The translations under genes were made by a program, and so were the position numbers. Below, piece by piece: positions 40,872 to 49,871 of a stretch of 64,000 nucleotides of DNA (position 1 is its first letter; the number at the start of each line of letters is the position of its first letter). The notes below the pieces were generated by a model, which searched no databases, had not been told where the DNA came from, and was given only the letters and a program-made list of their open reading frames with translations. Source of the DNA: Gemmatimonadaceae bacterium (GTDB lineage: Bacteria; Gemmatimonadota; Gemmatimonadetes; Gemmatimonadales; Gemmatimonadaceae); NCBI GenBank assembly GCA_035533755.1, contig DATLTC010000026.1, forward strand, positions 1 through 64,000, in the 5' to 3' direction.

Positions 40872-42407
40872 CTACCGGCGTTTGGCCTTCGCGGGTTTCT
40901 TCTTCGCCGCCGGATGCGCGGCGGCCCGCCGCGCGGTGCCCGACACGATCAGGGTCTGCCCGATGAGGATCACGGGGCGATGCAGGCCGTTGAGTTCCAT
41001 CAGATGCCTGACCGTGGTGTGGTAGTGCAGGGCCAGCCGCCCCAGCGTGTCGCCCTTGCGCACCACGTATCGGCCGCCGGCCGTGGAGTAGCGCTCGATG
41101 GACGGATCCGGAATGGAGCGCGCGGCCGCCACCACGACCCTGGTGGGCACCAGCACCTCCTGGCCCGGCACCAGGTGCCCGCTGCGGTAGTGCTTCACGC
41201 GCGGATTGAACTCGGCCAGGTCGCGCGCCGTGAGGTCGTGCTTGCGGGCAATGGTCTCGAAATACTGACCCGACTTGGAGCGCACGTACTCCGCGCCCAC
41301 GCGGTCCGATCGGGGGAGTGCGGAGAACAGGCTGTCGAATGCGGCGCGCGACCCCAGCGGAATGCGCACCTCCAGCGAATCGTCCGGTGGGGCCATCCCC
41401 CGCAGGACCTGCGGATTCAGCGACTGTACCACGGCCACGGTGGTGCCGCTGGCCCTGGCGATCGCCGCCAGGGGCGTGAGCGGCGGCACGCGCACCGAGT
41501 CGTAGACGAAGGCCGACTCGGGCTTGATGTCCATGCCGTAGCGGCGCGGATCCTTGGCCACGAGGGCGGCGGCGATCAGTTGGGGCACGTACTCGCGCGT
41601 CTCGCGGCGCAGGTAGTCCTTGTCGGCCAACTGGAAATACAGATCGTTGCCCGTGGTGTCCTGGAAGTCGTCGGCGTAGCGGGCCAGGCCGCGCGAGATG
41701 CGTCCCGGCCCGCCGTCGTACGCGGCCGCGGCCAGATAGAAGGAACCGAACTGGTCGTTCAGCTCCTTGAGAAAGTGCGCCGCGGCGGCCGTCGACTTCA
41801 CGGGATCGCGCCGCTCGTCAATCCACCAGTCCACGCGGAGCCCTTCGCCGCGCGCCGTGGACGCCATGAACTGCCACATCCCCACCGCGGCCGCCTTGGA
41901 GTACGCGTTGGGGTCGAAGCCGCTCTCGATGAGCCCCAGGTAGTACATGTCTTCCGGAATCCCGGCGGCGCGGAACGTGGCGCGGATCATCGGCTCGTAC
42001 CGCGTGCCGTCTTCCAGACGCTGCGTGATGTGCTCCCTGGCCGTCCCGGTGAACATCGACACGTAATGCTGCACGCGATCGCGGGTCTCGTACGAGCGCA
42101 CGTCGAGGTCCCAGGTGGGCTTGGCGGGGCCGGCGGCGGGAGCGACGGCGGAATCGCCGAACATCTTGGAGGCGCTGGTCGCCACCTCGCTGTCGCTGAC
42201 CGTGGCCGAGTCGGCAGCGGCGGAATCGGCAGCCGTGCGCGCTGCTGGCGGAGCGGCCGTTGCGCCCGGGACGAGGGCCGGCGTCGCGGCCGGCGGACCT
42301 ACGGCCGGGGGCGCGGGATCGGGCGCCGGGCCCGGCGCGGGCGCAAGATGCTGCGCGCACGCGGCCAGCGCGAACGCGGCCACGAGTGCGGAGGCAGTGC
42401 GTTTCAC
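40872..42407 (-). CDS. MltD-like lytic transglycosylase with two LysM domains
   Basis: 511 residues from a GTG at 42407. A lipoprotein signal ends L-A-A-C (Cys ~17), followed by a Pro/Ala-rich linker (to about 75). The SLT domain has the catalytic Glu in G-L-I-E-S-G-F-D-P-N-A, then V-G-M-W-Q-F-M, and A-A-A-Y-D-G-G-P-G. Two LysM motifs follow (about 375-420 and 445-490; the second is Y-V-V-R-K-G-D-T-L-G-R-L-A). This is the MltD layout: a peptidoglycan-binding membrane-bound transglycosylase. The tail is Lys-rich. An ATG at 42455 is in frame but gives no signal peptide directly at the N-terminus. Confidence 0.9.
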   Translation of the reverse strand: MKRTASALVAAFALAACAQHLAPAPGPAPDPAPPAVGPPAATPALVPGATAAPPAARTAADSAAADSATVSDSEVATSASKMFGDSAVAPAAGPAKPTWDLDVRSYETRDRVQHYVSMFTGTAREHITQRLEDGTRYEPMIRATFRAAGIPEDMYYLGLIESGFDPNAYSKAAAVGMWQFMASTARGEGLRVDWWIDERRDPVKSTAAAAHFLKELNDQFGSFYLAAAAYDGGPGRISRGLARYADDFQDTTGNDLYFQLADKDYLRRETREYVPQLIAAALVAKDPRRYGMDIKPESAFVYDSVRVPPLTPLAAIARASGTTVAVVQSLNPQVLRGMAPPDDSLEVRIPLGSRAAFDSLFSALPRSDRVGAEYVRSKSGQYFETIARKHDLTARDLAEFNPRVKHYRSGHLVPGQEVLVPTRVVVAAARSIPDPSIERYSTAGGRYVVRKGDTLGRLALHYHTTVRHLMELNGLHRPVILIGQTLIVSGTARRAAAHPAAKKKPAKAKRR

Positions 42408-42413
42408 CTCTCC

Positions 42414-42419
42414 ACTATA
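42414..42419 (-). promoter_or_regulatory. -10-like box before the MltD-like gene
   Basis: On the minus strand TATAGT is followed by six bases (GGAGAG) and then the GTG start. The spacing fits a leaderless transcript; the GGAGAG could alternatively be a badly spaced ribosome site for a longer mRNA. Confidence 0.4.
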
Positions 42420-42462
42420 AGGACGGCGCGCGACAAGGTCTAGCTCCGCGAACATGGAACTT

Positions 42463-42468
42463 TAGATT
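42463..42468 (+). promoter_or_regulatory. -10-like box before rpiB
   Basis: TAGATT is followed by seven bases and the rpiB ATG (42476), again the spacing of a leaderless mRNA. It is divergent from the MltD-like box 44 bp away, so both promoters share a 68-bp intergenic region. Confidence 0.4.
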
Positions 42469-42475
42469 GAACCGC

Positions 42476-42928
42476 ATGATCGTCGCGCTCGGAACGGACC
42501 ACGGGGGATTCGCGCTCAAGGAGCGCGTGGCGCGCGCGATCGCGGCCTGCGGGCACGAACTGCTCGATTGCGGGGCTCAACGGCTCGATCCAGGGGATGA
42601 CTACCCGGATTTCGCGCATGCCGTGGCCCTGGCCATCGGCGACGGACGCGCCGAGCGTGGCGTGCTGATCTGCGGGAGCGGCGTGGGCATCTCGGTGGCC
42701 GCCAACAAATTTGCCGGCGTGCGGGCCGCGATCTGCCACGACACCTACGCGGCCCGTCAGGGCGTGGAGGACGACGCCATGAACGTGCTGTGCCTGGGCG
42801 GCCGCGTGATCGGCCCCGAAGTGGCGGCGGAGCTCGTGGCGGCGTTCCTCGGCGCGCAATTCAAGGAACTCGCCCGCTATGTGCGTCGGCTGGACAAGGT
42901 CAAGGGGTTCGAGGGCGGCAGCGCGTAA
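42476..42928 (+). CDS. rpiB: Ribose-5-phosphate isomerase B
   Basis: 150 residues. G-T-D-H-G-G-F-A-L-K-E at the N-terminus, D-D-Y-P-D-F-A, the catalytic Cys in I-C-G-S-G-V-G-I-S-V-A-A-N-K and A-I-C-H-D-T-Y-A-A-R define RpiB/LacAB. It interconverts ribose 5-phosphate and ribulose 5-phosphate (or a related sugar such as allose 6-P). Single-gene unit; the next gene converges. Confidence 0.93.
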   Translation: MIVALGTDHGGFALKERVARAIAACGHELLDCGAQRLDPGDDYPDFAHAVALAIGDGRAERGVLICGSGVGISVAANKFAGVRAAICHDTYAARQGVEDDAMNVLCLGGRVIGPEVAAELVAAFLGAQFKELARYVRRLDKVKGFEGGSA

Positions 42929-42946
42929 GCGCGCCGCGTCGCACCG

Positions 42947-43204
42947 TCAGCCGTCGTCGCGCTCGAGCCGCGTGTAGCCCAGCGCTCCGCTCGGGCAGCG
43001 GTCGATCGTGGCCGCGATGTCGTCGGCGCCGGCCTCGTGCACGTGCACCCACGGGCGGGATCGCGGGCGGAACACGCGGCCCAGCGACCGCGCGCAGATG
43101 CCCGAATGTTGGCACACCACCGGATCCCAGTGCACCACGATGCCGTCGCCCACGTAGTCCCGCCGGCCCGGCGCCGACCGCTCGTCCCCTGCTTCGGTGT
43201 CCAT
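42947..43204 (-). CDS. Divergent 4Fe-4S ferredoxin-like protein (Fer4_19)
   Basis: 85 residues. V-H-W-D-P-V-V-C-Q-H-S-G-I-C-A-R is the divergent mono-cluster pattern, in which one of the usual first Cys is His; a final C-P-S-G-A-L supplies the last ligand. The Fer4_19 family also carries the Y-x-D/x-I-V-V-x-x-D start seen here. GGAG lies 8 bp upstream of the ATG. Electron transfer role inferred from family; partner unknown. Confidence 0.85.
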   Translation of the reverse strand: MDTEAGDERSAPGRRDYVGDGIVVHWDPVVCQHSGICARSLGRVFRPRSRPWVHVHEAGADDIAATIDRCPSGALGYTRLERDDG

Positions 43205-43412
43205 CGTGTGGTCTCCTGGCGCGCCGCTGCGCCGCGCCTCGGGGTTCCAGGGCAATCTACGACGGCCGGGAAGCCCCGCCACCGCCGCCCGGCGCCCGCC
43301 GTGTAGCGGACCGCGCGTTCTGCTGATAGCTTCGTCGCGCCGGGAGAATGCGACGCCGTTTCTCGCGGCCCCCACCGTCCCCTTCCGTCCCATCATCACT
43401 GGAGTTCCCGGC

Positions 43413-45086
43413 ATGTCACGAACGCATCGTGCGGGCGGCGCCGAGGCGCCCCGTCGCATTCCCCGGATCGCGAGTCGTGCACTGATCGCCTTGATCGTGG
43501 GCGGAGTGTTGGCGGTTCCGCAGCCTGCTGCCGCGCAGAGCGGCGGCCGCGCGGGGCGCGGCGGGCGCGGCACCGGCGCCGAGAGCGAGGGCGGGCCACG
43601 CGCCGCGCGGGCTGCGGCCGGGTTGCGCGACACCGCGATGGGCAATCCCGAGCGCGTGATCGCCATGACCGAGGTGCCGCCGGTGGTCACGCACCACACG
43701 ATCACGGTGAACGGCCAGACCATCGCCTACACGGCGTACGCGGGCATGCTGCCCATTCGCAACACCACCACCGGCGTCACCGAAGGCGGGATCTTCTTCG
43801 AGGCGTACGTGAAGGACGGCCAGAACCCGTCCACCCGTCCGCTGTCGTTCATCTTCAACGGCGGGCCGGGCTCGTCGAGCGTGTGGCTGCATCTGGGCGC
43901 CTTCGGCCCCAAGCGCGTGCGCCTGGCGCCGGACGGCGAGTCGGGGCCGCCGCCGTACACGTACGAGGACAACCCGAACACGCTGCTCGACCAGACGGAC
44001 ATGGTGTTCATCGATCCAGTGGGCACCGGCTACAGCCGCGCCGCGTCGCCGCAGCTGGGCGAGAAGTTCTGGGGGCTCAACGAGGATCTGCAGACGGTGG
44101 GCGAGTTCGTCCGCCTGTATCTCACGCGCTACAACCGCTGGAGTTCGCCCAAGTTCCTCATGGGCGAGAGCTATGGCACCACGCGCGCCGCGGGTCTCTC
44201 GGGCACGCTCGCCGACGCCGGCATCGTGGTGAACGGCGTGGTGCTCATCAGCACCGTGCTCGACTTCGAGGCGTCGTCGCAGGCCAAGGGCAACGACATC
44301 GGGTTCGTGAACTTCATCCCGACGTACGCGGCCACGGCCTGGTACCACAAGAAGCTGGCGCCAGACCTGCAGGCGATGCCGGTGGCCAACGTGGCGGCGA
44401 TGGCCGAGCAGTGGGCGTCGGGCGAGTACGCGTCGGCGCTGTACCAGGGCGCGCGGCTCCCGGCCGCCGACCGCCAGAAGGTGGTGGACGACATGGCGCG
44501 GCTCACCGGGCTCTCCAAGGACGTGATCGCGCGCAGCGACCTGCGCGTGCCGCTCAACGAGTTCGATCAGGAACTCATGCGCGACCAGGATCAGGTGGTG
44601 GGACGGCTGGACGGGCGGTTCACCGCGTACGCGCTCACCGGCACCGGTGGGCGGGGCGGCGGCGGCGTGGGCGATCCGAGCGAGGTCAACATCCGCAATT
44701 CCTTCACGCCGGTGCTCACCTCGTACCTGACCAACGAGCTCGACTACAAGATCGACGATCTCTACTACATCCTCGGCGGCGGCATCGGCCGCTGGCCCTT
44801 CCCCGTCACCAACGGCTACGCGAGCGTGACGCCCAACCTCGAGCGCGCCTTCGCCAAGAATCCGTGGATGAAGCTCTACGTGGCCGAAGGCTACTACGAC
44901 GCGGCCACGCCGTACTACGCCGTGGAATGGACGCTGGCGCACCTCAATGTGTCGCCGGAAGTCCGCCGCAACGACATCACGGTGGGCCGGTTCACCGCCG
45001 GACACATGGTGTACATCGACCAGCCGTCCATGACGCGGTTCCGCGCCGATCTCACCAAGTTCATCGACTCGGCCGTGCGCCATTGA
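43413..45086 (+). CDS. Secreted serine carboxypeptidase, S10 family
   Basis: 557 residues. Signal peptide (about 1-37, ending P-A-A-A-Q), a Gly/Arg-rich stretch, then the S10 core: F-N-G-G-P-G-S-S-S (oxyanion hole), D-P-V-G-T-G-Y-S, nucleophile Ser in M-G-E-S-Y-G-T-T, Asp in Y-Y-D-A-A-T-P and His in F-T-A-G-H-M-V-Y. It would release C-terminal amino acids from peptides outside the inner membrane. GGAG lies 8 bp before the ATG at 43413. The extended frame upstream is non-conserved. Confidence 0.92.
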   Translation: MSRTHRAGGAEAPRRIPRIASRALIALIVGGVLAVPQPAAAQSGGRAGRGGRGTGAESEGGPRAARAAAGLRDTAMGNPERVIAMTEVPPVVTHHTITVNGQTIAYTAYAGMLPIRNTTTGVTEGGIFFEAYVKDGQNPSTRPLSFIFNGGPGSSSVWLHLGAFGPKRVRLAPDGESGPPPYTYEDNPNTLLDQTDMVFIDPVGTGYSRAASPQLGEKFWGLNEDLQTVGEFVRLYLTRYNRWSSPKFLMGESYGTTRAAGLSGTLADAGIVVNGVVLISTVLDFEASSQAKGNDIGFVNFIPTYAATAWYHKKLAPDLQAMPVANVAAMAEQWASGEYASALYQGARLPAADRQKVVDDMARLTGLSKDVIARSDLRVPLNEFDQELMRDQDQVVGRLDGRFTAYALTGTGGRGGGGVGDPSEVNIRNSFTPVLTSYLTNELDYKIDDLYYILGGGIGRWPFPVTNGYASVTPNLERAFAKNPWMKLYVAEGYYDAATPYYAVEWTLAHLNVSPEVRRNDITVGRFTAGHMVYIDQPSMTRFRADLTKFIDSAVRH

Positions 45087-45114
45087 CCGCCCACTTTCAC
45101 GAGACGAGCCACAG

Positions 45115-45624
45115 ATGACCACCGCGGAACTGATCGGCGGCGTGCTCGTGCGCGATCTGCACGGGCTGCGCCGCGAACTCGAAGCGTACGACGACGAAGC
45201 CGACATCTGGCGCCTCACCCCCGCCATTCCGAACTCGGCGGGAACGCTGACGCTCCACCTGGCCGGCAACCTGCGCCACTTCGTGGGCGCGCTCCTCGGC
45301 GGCACGGGCTACCTGCGCCATCGCGACGCCGAGTTCGCCACGCGCGATGTTCCGCGCGTTGAACTGTTGCGGGAGATCGATCTGGCGTGCGCCGAGATCG
45401 GCGCCGTGACGGCGCGGCTCACCGAGCCCGAGCTCGCGCAGACCTTCCCGCAGAGCGTGTCGGGCCACCAGGTGTCCACGGCCGACATGCTCATCCATCT
45501 CGCCACGCATCTCACCTTCCACCTTGGCCAGGTGGACTACCACCGCCGCCTGCTCGGCGGGAGCACCCGATCCATCGGCGCCGTGCCGCCGTCGGAACTG
45601 CGTTCGGCCACGCCGGCCGCGTGA
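45115..45624 (+). CDS. DinB-family metal-binding protein
   Basis: 169 residues forming a four-helix bundle. Probable metal-binding histidines are in T-L-H-L-A-G-N-L-R-H (about 47-55) and H-L-A-T-H-L-T-F-H-L-G-Q (about 127-138), the usual DinB H...HxxxHxxQ pattern. Some family members are bacillithiol or mycothiol transferases; here no substrate can be given. It follows the S10 gene by 28 bp and may be in its operon. Confidence 0.85.
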   Translation: MTTAELIGGVLVRDLHGLRRELEAYDDEADIWRLTPAIPNSAGTLTLHLAGNLRHFVGALLGGTGYLRHRDAEFATRDVPRVELLREIDLACAEIGAVTARLTEPELAQTFPQSVSGHQVSTADMLIHLATHLTFHLGQVDYHRRLLGGSTRSIGAVPPSELRSATPAA

Positions 45625-45643
45625 TCGCGCGCGGGGGCGCGCC

Positions 45644-46108
45644 ATGACCGGGTTCGAGCCCGTCGATCCGGCGTTCGAGCAGCGGGTGCGCGACAGCTTC
45701 GCGCGCCAGAGCTTCATGGCCACGCTGGGCGCCTCGCTCGCGGTGGTGCGGCCCGGCGAGGTGGCCATCGAGTTGCCGTTCCGCCACGCGCTCACGCAAC
45801 AGCACGGATTCCTGCACGCCGGCGTGGTGTCGTCGGTGGTGGACTCGGCGTGCGGCTACGCGGCGCTCACGCTGATGCCGCCCGGCGCCGCCGTGTTGAG
45901 CGTGGAGTTCAAGGTGAACATGCTGGCGCCCGCCGCCGGCCGTCGATTCGTGGCCGTGGGCCGCGTGCGCCGGGCCGGCCGCACGATCACCGTGTGTGAG
46001 GGGGAGCTGCGCGCCCACGACGGAGACGCCGCCGGCGAGGGCACCCTGGTGGCCCTCATGCAGGGCACGATGATGACCGTCCGCGACCGCCCCGGGCTCA
46101 CCGACTGA
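45644..46108 (+). CDS. PaaI-like hotdog thioesterase
   Basis: 154 residues. H-G-F-L-H-A-G-V-V-S-S-V-V-D-S-A-C-G-Y-A-A contains the hotdog-fold catalytic Asp and the HxGxxxxxxD pattern; L-S-V-E-F-K-V-N-M-L-A-P-A is the second conserved strand. It hydrolyses an acyl-CoA thioester, substrate not known. It starts 19 bp after the DinB gene, with a G-rich stretch before the ATG. Confidence 0.88.
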   Translation: MTGFEPVDPAFEQRVRDSFARQSFMATLGASLAVVRPGEVAIELPFRHALTQQHGFLHAGVVSSVVDSACGYAALTLMPPGAAVLSVEFKVNMLAPAAGRRFVAVGRVRRAGRTITVCEGELRAHDGDAAGEGTLVALMQGTMMTVRDRPGLTD

Positions 46109-46171
46109 CCACGCCGCGCCGCGCGCCCGGCGGATGGGGTATCTTCCAGTAGCCACCCCGAGGAGCGCACG

Positions 46172-46456
46172 ATGATCGCCGACGACGCCGAGACCCGATT
46201 GCCGCTCTCGATGAACGACGCCATGACGCTCGTGCGCTACGCGGTGAGCGTGGAGGCCGCGTCGGCGCGCGAGGCGGAGACCCACGAGAATACGGCCGCC
46301 ATTCGCAAGCTGGCGCGTCGCATCCAGAACGAGGCCACCACCGGCGCCTCCGGCGCATATACCGCCGCCGACGTGGCGATGGTCCAAGCGGTGAGCGCGC
46401 AGCTCGGGCCCTCCGCGGAGCGCATCATCGCCGCGCTGCGCGCCCGCGTGGGATAG
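46172..46456 (+). CDS. Hypothetical helical protein, 94 aa
   Basis: GAGGAG lies 7 bp before the ATG and TATCTT is at 46141-46146, so the gene has its own signals. The sequence is entirely helix-prone (A-M-T-L-V-R-Y-A-V-S-V-E-A-A-S-A-R-E-A-E, A-A-I-R-K-L-A-R-R-I), soluble, no Cys. No family recognised. An imperfect hairpin follows directly after the stop. Confidence 0.65.
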   Translation: MIADDAETRLPLSMNDAMTLVRYAVSVEAASAREAETHENTAAIRKLARRIQNEATTGASGAYTAADVAMVQAVSAQLGPSAERIIAALRARVG

Positions 46457-46488
46457 CCGCCCCCGAGGATTTTCCAAATCCCGGGCGG
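46457..46488 (+). terminator. Imperfect hairpin after the 94-aa gene
   Basis: Outer stem CCGCCC with GGGCGG and inner stem GGATTT with AAATCC around a 3-base loop. It starts one base after the stop codon. No U-tract follows, so termination is uncertain. Confidence 0.4.
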
Positions 46489-46546
46489 TGGGATAGGTTG
46501 GACGGGTGCCCCGCGCACCGATCCACCTTTCACCACGGGCTGTCCC

Positions 46547-47431
46547 ATGAACTTGTCGGACCCGCTTCGCGAACTGCTCGGTTTCATCGGCCAGTATCTC
46601 TCCCTCGGCGTCATCGGCCTCCGGTATGGTGTGCTCGGGCGCGCGCTCGGTCGCCCCGACGCCGACGCGCCGCGCACCACGATCTTGACCATCGCCTCGC
46701 GGCGCGCCGCCGGCGTCGGGCTGGTGGGCATGCTGCTCGCCACGGGCCTGCTGGCGGCAGGGATCGCGCGCGTGATGGCGGAGCGCCACCTCGCGCTCGC
46801 CACCATCCTCACGGCGGGCCAGGGCGAGACGGGAGTGCGGCTCGTCCTCGCCGCGCTGGCCATCGTCGGCTTCCTGCTCGCGCTGGCGCGCGTGCCGGCC
46901 GGCTGGCCGCTGGCCGGATTCGCCACCGTGGCCGCGGCGCTGGTGAACATCCTCAGCCTGCACTGGCAGACGCTGGTGAATCCGGTGCACGTGCTCGCCG
47001 GCTCGCTCTGGATCGGCACGCTGTTCGTGCTGATGACGATCGCGGTGCCCGCGGTGCTGGGCAGCGATCAGACGCACGAGGACAAGGCGCTCACCATCGC
47101 CGATCTCATCAATGCCTTCTCGCCCCTGGCCCTGATCTCGGTGGCCGTGCTCGTGCTCTCGGGCGTGGTCACCGCCGTGCGCCACCTCAAGTTCGTGGCG
47201 GCGCTCTGGACCACCTCGTACGGCATCGCGCTGGTCGTCAAGCTGTGCGTGGTGGCGATCGTGCTCGCCCTGGGCGCCTGGAACTGGCGCCGCGTGCGGC
47301 CGTCGCTCGGCACGCACGCCGCGTCGGCCAAGATCCAGCGGTCGGCTCGCCTCGAACTCGCGTTCGCCGGCCTCGTGCTGCTCATCACGTCGGTGCTGGT
47401 GAGCCTCCCCAGCCCGCGGCTCCCCAAGTAG
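46547..47431 (+). CDS. CopD-like multi-span membrane protein
   Basis: 294 residues with about eight membrane spans. The block S-L-H-W-Q-T-L-V-N-P-V-H-V-L-A-G-S-L-W-I-G-T-L-F (about 137-160) matches the copper-resistance CopD/YcnJ domain, including the conserved His and W-x-G. CopD-type proteins take part in copper import or handling; function here is by family. It ends 6 bp before the convergent acyl-CoA synthetase gene. Confidence 0.8.
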   Translation: MNLSDPLRELLGFIGQYLSLGVIGLRYGVLGRALGRPDADAPRTTILTIASRRAAGVGLVGMLLATGLLAAGIARVMAERHLALATILTAGQGETGVRLVLAALAIVGFLLALARVPAGWPLAGFATVAAALVNILSLHWQTLVNPVHVLAGSLWIGTLFVLMTIAVPAVLGSDQTHEDKALTIADLINAFSPLALISVAVLVLSGVVTAVRHLKFVAALWTTSYGIALVVKLCVVAIVLALGAWNWRRVRPSLGTHAASAKIQRSARLELAFAGLVLLITSVLVSLPSPRLPK

Positions 47432-47437
47432 CGCGGG

Positions 47438-49609
47438 TCAGCGCGCGGGGGCCAACCGCACCCGCGCGTCCAGGGCCATGGCGCCGCCCCCCTGCGCCAA
47501 CAACGGATTCACGTCCAGCTCGAGGATCTCCGGCTGGTCCAGCGCAAGCTGGGCCAGCCGCCGCAGGACATCGGCGATCGCCGCGAGATCGGCCGGCTCG
47601 GTGCCCCGCGCGCCGGTGAGGATGCCGAGTCCGCGGATGCCGCGCACCATCTCGTTGGCCGTGCGGCGGTCGAGCGGCGCGATCCGGAACACCACGTCGC
47701 GCAGCACCTCCACGAACACGCCGCCCAGCCCGAACATGACCAGCGGTCCGAACGTGGGATCGCGCACCACGCCGGCGATCGTCTCGTGGCCGCCCTGCAC
47801 CAGGCGCTGCACGAGCACGCCGTCGACGCGCGCATTGGGCGCGTGCGACGCCACCGCCGCCATGATCTCGTCGAACGCGGCGCGGGCCTCGGCCGCCGAC
47901 CGCACCCCGAGACGCACGCCGCCCACATCGCTCTTATGGATCACGTCGCGCGAGACGATCTTGAGCGCCACCGGAAAGCCGAGCGCGCACGCCGCTTCAG
48001 CCGCGGCGTCGGCCCCCGTGGCCAGCGTAGCCTGCGCCACCGGAATGCCGTACGCGGCCAGCACCTGCAGCGCGTCGAATTCGCTCAGGTGCTCACGCCC
48101 CTCGGCCAACGCGCGGCGCACGATGGCGGCCGCCGCGTCGCGATCCACGGGCAGCGCCACCGCCGGCTCCGGCTCCCGCGAGATCCAGTCCCGGTACCGA
48201 TTGAGCGCCGCCAGCGCGCGGGCCGCCGATTCGGGAAACACGTACGCGGGAATCCCCGCCGCGTGCAGCTCGGCGCGCCCCTCCGGCAGTCCGCGGCGGC
48301 CCATGAGCACCGCCAGCACCGGCTTGTCGCGATTGGTGCGCGCCGCCTCGGCGATCGCCTGCGCCACCGCCTCCTGCTCCGAATTGAGCGGCGGAATGAA
48401 GATCGGCAGCACGGCGTCCACGGCAGGATCGGCCAGGAACGCGGTCACCGCGCGCCGGTAGCCGTCGGGCGTGGCCGACGCGATCATGTCCAGCGGATTG
48501 CGGATCGACGCCTCGGGCGGAAACAGCGGCCGCAGCGCGTCCACCGTCTGCGCGCTCAGCTCCACCACGTCGAGGCCGGCCGCGTCGAGCGCGTCGGCCG
48601 CCAGGATCCCCGGCCCGCCGGCGTTGGTGACGATGGCCGTGCGACGCGACCGCGGCAGCGCCGTCACGCCCAGCGCCATCGCGATGTCGAACAACTCCTC
48701 CACCGACGCCGCCCGCAGCACGCCGGCCTGCGCCAGCAGCGCGTCCACCGCCGTGTCGCTAGCCGCGAGCGCGCCGGTGTGCGACCACGCGGCCCGCGCG
48801 CCCGCCCGGGAGCGCCCCGACTTCACCACGACGATCGGCTTCTGCCGCGTGATCCGCGAGGCGATCTCCAGGAACTTTCGCGGATTCCCGAAATTCTCCA
48901 CGTACATCAGGATCACGCGCACGTTGTCGTCATGCTCCCAGTGCTCGAGCAGATCGTTGCCGCTCACGTCGGCCTTGTTGCCCACCGACGCGAACTGCGC
49001 GATCCCGATGCCGTACTCGCGCGCGTAGTCCAGCACGCTCACTCCCAGCGCCCCCGACTGCGACACGAACGCGGCGTGGCCCGTGGGCGGCATGCCGGGC
49101 GCGAACGTGGCGTTCATCGAGATGCCGGGATGCGTGTTGATCACGCCCATGCAGTTGGGCCCCATCATGCGCATGCCGTGGCGGCGCACCTGGTCCACGA
49201 GCGCGCGCTCGAGCGCCGTTCCGTCGCCCCCCACCTCGCGGAATCCGGCCGAGATCACCACCAGCCCGCGCACGCCCATCGCGCCGCATTCGTCCGCCAC
49301 CTCCAACACCGATTCCTTGGGCACGCAGATCACCGCCAGGTCGGGCGGCTCCGGAAGGTCCGACACCGAGGGCACCGCTCGCACGGAACACACGGCGCGC
49401 GCCTTGGCGTTCACCGGGTATACGGCGCCGGTGAACCCTTCGGTGATCAAATTGGTCAATAACTGGTGGCCGATCGTCCCCGGCGTCCGCGACGCCCCCA
49501 CCACGGCGATGCTCCGGGGCGCGAGGATCGGCCCCAGCGACGGGGCCTGCGGCACCGGCGATTCAGGGGCCGGCGTCTGGCCCGCATTCGGGTTCTCGGT
49601 AACCGGCAC
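47438..49609 (-). CDS. ADP-forming acetate--CoA (acyl-CoA) ligase, fused alpha-beta subunits
   Basis: 723 residues. Order: CoA-binding Rossmann domain (I-A-V-V-G-A-S-R-T-P-G-T-I-G near residue 33), succinyl-CoA-ligase-like domains with the phospho-His region around W-S-H-T-G-A-L-A, and a C-terminal ATP-grasp (F-P-V-A-L-K-I-V-S-R-D-V-I-H-K-S-D-V-G-G-V). It converts acyl-CoA + ADP + Pi to acid + ATP + CoA, or the reverse. The GTG at 49609 follows GGAGGAG. No GNAT domain is fused, so this is not a Pat-type acetyltransferase. Confidence 0.92.
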   Translation of the reverse strand: MPVTENPNAGQTPAPESPVPQAPSLGPILAPRSIAVVGASRTPGTIGHQLLTNLITEGFTGAVYPVNAKARAVCSVRAVPSVSDLPEPPDLAVICVPKESVLEVADECGAMGVRGLVVISAGFREVGGDGTALERALVDQVRRHGMRMMGPNCMGVINTHPGISMNATFAPGMPPTGHAAFVSQSGALGVSVLDYAREYGIGIAQFASVGNKADVSGNDLLEHWEHDDNVRVILMYVENFGNPRKFLEIASRITRQKPIVVVKSGRSRAGARAAWSHTGALAASDTAVDALLAQAGVLRAASVEELFDIAMALGVTALPRSRRTAIVTNAGGPGILAADALDAAGLDVVELSAQTVDALRPLFPPEASIRNPLDMIASATPDGYRRAVTAFLADPAVDAVLPIFIPPLNSEQEAVAQAIAEAARTNRDKPVLAVLMGRRGLPEGRAELHAAGIPAYVFPESAARALAALNRYRDWISREPEPAVALPVDRDAAAAIVRRALAEGREHLSEFDALQVLAAYGIPVAQATLATGADAAAEAACALGFPVALKIVSRDVIHKSDVGGVRLGVRSAAEARAAFDEIMAAVASHAPNARVDGVLVQRLVQGGHETIAGVVRDPTFGPLVMFGLGGVFVEVLRDVVFRIAPLDRRTANEMVRGIRGLGILTGARGTEPADLAAIADVLRRLAQLALDQPEILELDVNPLLAQGGGAMALDARVRLAPAR

Positions 49610-49871
49610 ATCTCCTCCATGGGGTTGCACGGATGGGCGCGTGGCAGGCAATGTGAGGAGAGTAGCCCACGGGCGCCGTCGGCGAAACGGCGGATCCCGT
49701 GTGGGCAATCCGACGACACCGCGCGGGAACAAAAGGGGCACGCGGCGCGTATGTTCAGAGCAGCGGTAACGCCGCGCTTTCTGCCCGCGGAGCGTATACT
49801 CTGACAGTGGCATCGACGAGCGCGAACGGGGTCGGGTGCGCCACCCGCACGCGTACGGCACTCTACCATTC